DNA of 7,051 nucleotides from a bacterium (GTDB lineage Bacteria; Atribacterota; JS1; SB-45; 34-128): contig JAHIPR010000094.1 of NCBI GenBank assembly GCA_018903015.1, positions 1 to 7,051 of the forward strand, read 5' to 3'. Positions 5,192 to 7,051 of this stretch are shown piece by piece. The position numbers and the translations under genes are program-made. Numbering within the stretch: position 1 is the stretch's first letter; each line of letters opens with the position of its first letter. Below the pieces are notes generated by a model. The model had not been told where the DNA came from and made no database searches. It saw only the letters and a list, made by a program, of their open reading frames with translations.

Positions 5192-5226
5192 ACTCGTATA
5201 GCGTATCGGATATCATGTACTTCGTA
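5192..5226 (-). repeat. Degenerate heptad array E, just upstream of the glnA promoter
   Basis: On the + strand: ACTCGTA (5192-5198), TAGCGTA (5199-5205), TCGGATA (5206-5212), TCATGTA (5213-5219) and CTTCGTA (5220-5226). On the minus strand most units begin TACG or TA, mixing the TACGCTA and TACGARA types. It ends 11 nt upstream of the -35 box. The rest of the spacer, 5227-5354, is T-rich on the minus strand with no hairpin or gene that I can see. Confidence 0.6.
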
Positions 5227-5354
5227 AAGAAAAAGAAAAGATTCAAAAAAAATAATATAGAAAAAGCAAGAAAATTACTATTCATTTCTTTATCTTATTG
5301 TCCTATCAAAGTTTACATGAGCAATTATCAATAAAATACTATTCTTTCCTATTT

Positions 5355-7051
5355 TTATTCCACAGTAACACTTTTAGCTAAATTTCTCGGTTTATCTACA
5401 TCGCATCCCAATTTATTAGCAATATGGTAGGCAAACAATTGTAAAGGTATAACTGATAAAATAGGATATAGTATATCCGAAGTTTTTGGAATATAGAATA
5501 CCCTATCTACTATATTAACAATCTCTTTATCGCCTTCTGTGGCAATTGCTAATACCAGGGTATCTCGAGCTTTAACTTCCTTTATATTATTAATCACTTT
5601 AGTATACACTTTATCCTTGGGCACGATTACCACTACCGGAAAGGTCTTATCCAAAAGAGCAATAGGACCATGTTTCATCTCTCCTGCTGCATAACCTTCG
5701 GCGTGGATATAAGAAATCTCCTTAAGCTTTAAAGCACCCTCTAAAGCGATTGGGTAATTAATTCCCCGTCCCAGGTAAAGAAAATTATGAAATTTACAAA
5801 ATTCTTCACTTAATTTAACAATCTCTGGGTCTTTAAGTAAAATAATCTCGACCATTTGAGGAATCTTTATTAACTCGGAAATTATTTTATTAATCTCCGA
5901 TGAATCAAGAGTCTCCCTAACTTGAGCAAAATAGAGAGATAGTATATAAAGGCACATTAATTGACCAACAAAAGCTTTTGTGGTAGCCACACCTATTTCC
6001 GGACCGGCCTTAATATACATTACACTATCTGCTTCCCGACTGATAGTGCTTCCCCTTACATTGGTAAGAGCCAATATGTAAGAACCAGCTTCCCGGCAAG
6101 CTCTTAAAGCAGCTATGGTATCCGCAGTTTCTCCTGATTGGGATATCAGAATGGTTAAATCTTTTTTGCCCAGTAATATTTTTCTGTATCTAAATTCAGA
6201 ACTATAATCCACTTCTACCGGAATACCGGTTAACTCCTCAAAAATATATTTACCTGCTAAAGCTGTATAATAAGAAGACCCGCAAGCTAAAATAGATATT
6301 CTTTCTATTTCTTTAATCTTATCTAAAGGAAGAGATAGGTTGTTAAGTTCCAGTGTTTTTGTAGACAGATTAATTCTACCTTCTAAATTATTACGGATCA
6401 CCATAGTTTCTTGAAAAATTTCTTTTAACATAAAATGTTTATATCCACTCTTTTCTGTCATCTCTTCATCCCAATCAATATTTATTACCTCTTTATGTAA
6501 AATTTTACCTTCGGAATTGATTATCTCTACTCCATCTTTAGTTATAGTAGCAATTTCTCTTTCTTCCAAAAAGATTACCTTATTGGTATAACTAAGTAAA
6601 GCGGGGATATCAGAAGCTAAAAACATTTCTCCTTCTCCTATTCCGATAATCAAGGGGCTCCCGCAACGTGAAGCGACAATTTTTCCCGGATCGCGAGTAG
6701 AAATAACTCCGATAGCGTAAGAACCTTCTATTTCTTTTATAGATTCCTTTACTGCTAAAGTAAAATCATTCTGATAATTACTTTCTATTAAATGGGGAAG
6801 AACCTCGGTATCTGTTTCGGATGTAAAGATGTGCCCTTCGGAAATTAATCTTTCTCTTAAAGGCATATAGTTCTCTATAATACCATTATGCACTACCACT
6901 ATTTCTGAACTACATCCATTGTGAGGATGCGCATTTATATTGTTAGGTCTCCCGTGGGTAGCCCATCTGGTATGTCCTAATCCTATATTACCTTTTGGGG
7001 CATCTTTTTCTAATAAATTTTCTAATTTGGCTACCTTTCCTTTACATTTTA
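5355..7051 (-). CDS. glmS: Glutamine--fructose-6-phosphate aminotransferase (isomerizing), N-terminus outside window
   Basis: Makes glucosamine-6-phosphate from fructose-6-phosphate and glutamine, the entry to UDP-GlcNAc and peptidoglycan. The frame runs to the right edge, giving 564 residues; every landmark is offset by about 43-44 from the E. coli enzyme, so about 44 residues including catalytic Cys1 are missing. Glutaminase domain: GHTRWATHG (25-33), NAHPH (39-43), HNGIIENY (54-61), TDTEVLPHL (79-87). First SIS domain: ACGSSYYTALAG (255-266), SQSGETADT (303-311), TTKAF. Second: LGRGINYPIALEGALKLKE (426-444) with Glu437, Lys441 and Glu444, and MKHGPIAL with His460. The tail DKPRNLAKSVTVE carries Lys559. 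The GTG at 6897-6899 is internal (a valine before HNG), not the start. Any glmS ribozyme would lie beyond the window. glnA follows after 246 nt. Confidence 0.97.
   Translation of the reverse strand, partial: KCKGKVAKLENLLEKDAPKGNIGLGHTRWATHGRPNNINAHPHNGCSSEIVVVHNGIIENYMPLRERLISEGHIFTSETDTEVLPHLIESNYQNDFTLAVKESIKEIEGSYAIGVISTRDPGKIVASRCGSPLIIGIGEGEMFLASDIPALLSYTNKVIFLEEREIATITKDGVEIINSEGKILHKEVINIDWDEEMTEKSGYKHFMLKEIFQETMVIRNNLEGRINLSTKTLELNNLSLPLDKIKEIERISILACGSSYYTALAGKYIFEELTGIPVEVDYSSEFRYRKILLGKKDLTILISQSGETADTIAALRACREAGSYILALTNVRGSTISREADSVMYIKAGPEIGVATTKAFVGQLMCLYILSLYFAQVRETLDSSEINKIISELIKIPQMVEIILLKDPEIVKLSEEFCKFHNFLYLGRGINYPIALEGALKLKEISYIHAEGYAAGEMKHGPIALLDKTFPVVVIVPKDKVYTKVINNIKEVKARDTLVLAIATEGDKEIVNIVDRVFYIPKTSDILYPILSVIPLQLFAYHIANKLGCDVDKPRNLAKSVTVE

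Noticed and set aside
5109..5354. GlnR/TnrA-type operator or glutamine riboswitch upstream of glnA
   Set aside because: TGTAA half-sites occur, but none has the matching TNACA half at 7 nt, and I see no structured leader between the promoter and the ATG.
5227..5354. Terminator of glmS in the T-rich stretch
   Set aside because: The minus strand is T-rich but I find no GC-containing hairpin in front of any T-run.
6897..6899. GTG as the glmS start
   Set aside because: The frame continues upstream with the conserved GHTRWATHG and NAHPH motifs of the glutaminase domain, so this GTG encodes an internal valine.

Overview
This is an ordinary housekeeping stretch from an AT-rich (roughly 35-38% G+C by eye), probably anaerobic bacterium. 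Protein motifs and Shine-Dalgarno sequences look Firmicutes-like. Intergenic spacers full of short-period repeats are a feature I associate with uncultured low-GC lineages such as Atribacterota. The lineage is inference only; I cannot assign a taxon from the sequence alone.

All seven genes are on the minus strand, so transcription runs from right to left. In that order they are: glmS (N-terminus cut off by the right edge), glnA (glutamine synthetase type I-alpha), a low-specificity threonine aldolase (ltaE), a PaaI-like hotdog thioesterase, fxsA (small membrane protein), acpS (holo-ACP synthase), and an NAD(P)H-hydrate epimerase domain (nnrE, C-terminus cut off by the left edge). The + strand has only short antisense open frames that I reject. 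I see no tRNA, rRNA, CRISPR array, transposase or phage gene.

The genes link loosely through central metabolism. GlnA makes glutamine and GlmS consumes it to make glucosamine-6-phosphate for the cell wall. LtaE interconverts threonine/allo-threonine and glycine. AcpS activates acyl carrier protein. NnrE repairs damaged NAD(P)H. FxsA is a membrane protein of uncertain role. The only strong promoter I can read is in front of glnA (TATAAT with a 17-bp spacer to TTGTAA). No convincing intrinsic terminator is visible between genes.

The unusual content is in four spacers (672-814, 2231-2471, 3525-3779, 5109-5354). They carry tandem 7-bp units (minus-strand consensus close to TACGCTA or TACGARA), tandem 8-bp units (AATTGACC-like and AGCTAACC-like), and short palindromes bounded by GTAG-type ends, stacked as mosaics. 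Two heptad arrays face each other across the 2231-2471 spacer and differ in length by about one unit. The 1653-1792 spacer holds only a weak promoter candidate. The other notable point is that ltaE has no ATG, GTG or TTG at a usable place; a good Shine-Dalgarno sits in front of ATT codons, so an AUU start is likely. I found no sign of a previously undescribed protein system here.
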